Assembly: GCA_003164045.1 (NCBI GenBank)
Contig: PLRU01000078.1
Coordinates: forward strand, 354 to 33,597
DNA from: Candidatus Lustribacter telmatis
Lineage (GTDB): Bacteria; Vulcanimicrobiota; Vulcanimicrobiia; Vulcanimicrobiales; Vulcanimicrobiaceae
Direction: 5' to 3'
DNA length: 33,244 nt
A program made the translations under genes and the position numbers. Of the stretch, positions 31,660 to 33,244 are shown piece by piece; within the stretch, counting starts at the first letter, position 1; the number at the start of each line of letters is the position of its first letter. The notes beneath the pieces are model-generated. The model did no database searches. It was not told the DNA's origin and saw only the letters and a list, made by a program, of their open reading frames with translations.

Positions 31660-32462
31660 CGTTTGGTCTCGTCGATCAGATGCGGGTTCTTGGCAATCGC
31701 GTCGCTCGGAGGCTCGGAGAGAAACGACGGACACCCGGCGGCGATATCCCAGTTGTAGTCGACGAAGTGATGGAACGTTGATTCCGCCCAGCCTTTGCCG
31801 CTGCCGTCGCGACCTTCGAATGCGACGGCGATGTTGAAGGTGCGGCCCGTCTGTTTGCTCTTGCTGCGGGCGACAACGCGCGCATCGGGTTGCGAGCGGG
31901 GCGCACCGACGGCACCTTCGTGCGGATGCGACGGCAGCGTGTGCACACCGTCGAACACCGGGTGTGCGGGCTCGACGACGTCGATCGTCTGCACGTCACC
32001 GTTGGGCCCGCTGTAGTAATTCGGCCATTGGATCGAGGCCGTGACGCGATCGTCGTTGGCGCGGTTCTCGGGGTTGGGGTCGAGGTTTTTTGAGTGAAAA
32101 TAGTGCGCGTCGCCGATGCCGCCGAGATTGCACACCGACACGCCGAGATCCATGTGATCGCGCGTGACGAAGACGTGGCCGCCGTTCTCGCGGAATTGCG
32201 TGATCGCCGCGCACTCCGGCTGGGTGATACCGTTACCCGCGTCGACCGCAATGAGCCAGATCTGATCGAAGTCGCTCTCGGCCATGCCGGCGAGGATAGG
32301 GTCGTTGCCATCGGGGCCATTTTCGCGATCGCGTGCGACGACGTCCGCGACCTTCGCGATCTCATCGCGCAGTAACGAAAACCGCCCGACGTGCCAATCG
32401 TCCTCGGTATACGGGATCGTCGTTTGCAGCAGCACGCGCGGACGCGCGGCACCGGCGCTCAT
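31581..32462 (-). CDS. ThuA-like/class I glutamine amidotransferase-like protein, function unknown
   Basis: 293 residues. It begins with RPRVLLQTTIPYTEDDWHVG and has a flavodoxin-like strand pattern, FDQIWLIAVDAG and FRENGGHVFVTRDHMDLG, then HPVFDGVHTLPSHPHEG and a C-terminal YNWD region. This resembles ThuA or trehalose-utilisation/GATase1-like families, which often bind sugars, but no catalytic Cys-His-Glu triad is obvious. ATG 32462 overlaps the HtrA stop (ATGA), so both are cotranslated. Its last 79 nt overlap the 3' end of the phosphatase gene on the other strand. Confidence 0.7.
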   Translation of the reverse strand: MSAGAARPRVLLQTTIPYTEDDWHVGRFSLLRDEIAKVADVVARDRENGPDGNDPILAGMAESDFDQIWLIAVDAGNGITQPECAAITQFRENGGHVFVTRDHMDLGVSVCNLGGIGDAHYFHSKNLDPNPENRANDDRVTASIQWPNYYSGPNGDVQTIDVVEPAHPVFDGVHTLPSHPHEGAVGAPRSQPDARVVARSKSKQTGRTFNIAVAFEGRDGSGKGWAESTFHHFVDYNWDIAAGCPSFLSEPPSDAIAKNPHLIDETKRYVRNIVSWFGISSGDVASTGKQTRI

Positions 32463-33244
32463 CGCGCGCTCGCAACGGCTTGTGATTCGATCGGCGTGAT
32501 CGTCACTCGCATAAACGCATTTCTCCGTAGCAGCGTGGCCGTCGTCGTGCCGATGGGGCCGTCGGTCATAACGCGATGCAGTGCATCCATCCCGTCGACC
32601 GGCGATTCCCCGAGCGCAACGATAACGTCGCCCTCTTCAATACCCGCAAGTGCCGCCGGACTCTTTTCCTCGACGCCGTGCACGAGGATACCGTGCGTTT
32701 GGATCAATCCGAGCAGACGCTGCACGTATCGTGGGATCGTTACGTCGGCGCCCGCGACGCCGAGATACCCGCGGCTGATGCGTCCGTCGCGAATGAGCAG
32801 TGCCGCCACGCGTTGCGCGGTCGTCGCCGAAATCGCAAAGCCGAGTCCGCCGCCGCCGCCCGCAACGATCGCCGTGTTGACGCCGATCACCGCGCCGCGC
32901 GCATCGACGAGCGGGCCGCCGCTATTGCCGGGATTCAGCGCCGCGTCGGTCTGGATGATGTCGTCCATCAGGCGTCCCGAACGCGAACGCAGCGAACGTC
33001 CGAGCGCCGAAACGACGCCGGCCGTTACGGTACATTCGAGGCCGAAGGGGTTGCCGAGGGCGATCGCCAGTTGGCCCGGCTTGATCGCGCGCGCGTCGCC
33101 GAACACCGCCGGGATGAGGTCGCTGCCCGCAATGCGCAGCACGGCGAGGTCGGTGTCCGGGTCGTCGCCGGCCACGACACCGCGAAAGCGGCGCCCGTCG
33201 AGGAGCGCAACGTCGATTTCATCGGCGCCGTGCACCACGTGCGA
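32459..33244 (-). CDS. HtrA/DegP-type serine protease with PDZ domain (N-terminus beyond window)
   Basis: The frame is open to the right edge; 261 residues are visible. The catalytic histidine is the second residue seen (SHVVHGADEI, as in TN.HVV of HtrA), Asp is in DPDTDLAVLRI and the nucleophile Ser in NPGNSGGPLVDARGA. A PDZ domain follows from about residue 160 (RGYLGVAGADVTI, then GILVHGVEEKSPAALAGIEE, GDVIVALGE). Digests or holds unfolded envelope proteins in trimeric form. The signal peptide or membrane anchor would be outside the window. The visible part ends with a single PDZ. Coupled by ATGA to the ThuA-like gene. Confidence 0.93.
   Translation of the reverse strand, partial: SHVVHGADEIDVALLDGRRFRGVVAGDDPDTDLAVLRIAGSDLIPAVFGDARAIKPGQLAIALGNPFGLECTVTAGVVSALGRSLRSRSGRLMDDIIQTDAALNPGNSGGPLVDARGAVIGVNTAIVAGGGGGLGFAISATTAQRVAALLIRDGRISRGYLGVAGADVTIPRYVQRLLGLIQTHGILVHGVEEKSPAALAGIEEGDVIVALGESPVDGMDALHRVMTDGPIGTTTATLLRRNAFMRVTITPIESQAVASAR

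Noticed and set aside
1..33244. tRNA or rRNA genes, CRISPR arrays, transposases, integrases or attachment sites
   Set aside because: I looked for them and found none that can be supported; the window reads as ordinary chromosomal backbone with no mobile boundary.

Overview
This is a GC-rich, densely packed bacterial chromosome segment. Most genes meet at 4-bp ATGA overlaps or very short gaps, GTG and TTG starts are common, and there are no tRNAs, rRNAs, insertion sequences, integrases or CRISPR arrays. The content is core metabolism plus stress response: RarA tail, NifS-type cysteine desulfurase, AlaS, SerA, a SigB/SigF partner-switching module, bacterial NHEJ, efflux pumps and Rieske oxygenases. 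It fits an aerobic, stress-exposed environmental bacterium. A deep-branching high-GC phylum such as Vulcanimicrobiota/Eremiobacterota is my guess from style and gene content; the sequence does not prove it.

Left region (1-8.2 kb, + strand): rarA 3' end and cysteine desulfurase; then an operon DUF948 protein - YtxH protein - anti-sigma antagonist (RsbV) - anti-sigma kinase (RsbW) - SigB/SigF-type sigma factor; then alaS with an overlapping secreted protein of unknown role; then a VanA-like Rieske oxygenase. A sigma-B-like promoter (GTGTAG-N14-GGGTAT) precedes the DUF948 gene, so the sigma operon may be autoregulated.

Middle (8.2-21 kb): a secreted PF04185-type phosphoesterase, a small secreted protein, a beta-carbonic anhydrase and a creatininase-family amidohydrolase on +. 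After a REP-like inverted pair come serA and a histidine-phosphatase gene on the minus strand (a probable serine pathway pair). Divergent from serA is a + strand run of two polytopic GT-C-like membrane proteins, a FUSC-family exporter, a ring-hydroxylating dioxygenase alpha subunit and a Uma2-family nuclease-like gene. An alpha/beta hydrolase converges on this run.

Right (21-33.2 kb): an 82-aa hydrophilic stress-type protein heads an NHEJ operon, in which LigD is split into a phosphoesterase-ligase gene and a polymerase gene, followed by Ku. Its promoter region carries GTTACA-N14-GGGTAC, the same architecture and spacing as the sigma operon promoter, suggesting that the SigB-like factor encoded 18 kb away switches on end joining. 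A DHA2 efflux pump diverges from an unusual TetR regulator (extra N-terminal domain) that is followed by a MntP-like exporter. A DHA1 efflux pump and an SDR dehydrogenase have overlapping divergent start codons. A GAF-SpoIIE phosphatase-HATPase protein, the likely input for the partner switch, follows. The window closes with a minus-strand pair: a ThuA-like protein and an HtrA-type protease cut by the window edge.

The most interesting hypothesis is a partner-switching stress regulon that couples envelope/desiccation-type proteins to NHEJ repair, with all main parts inside one window.
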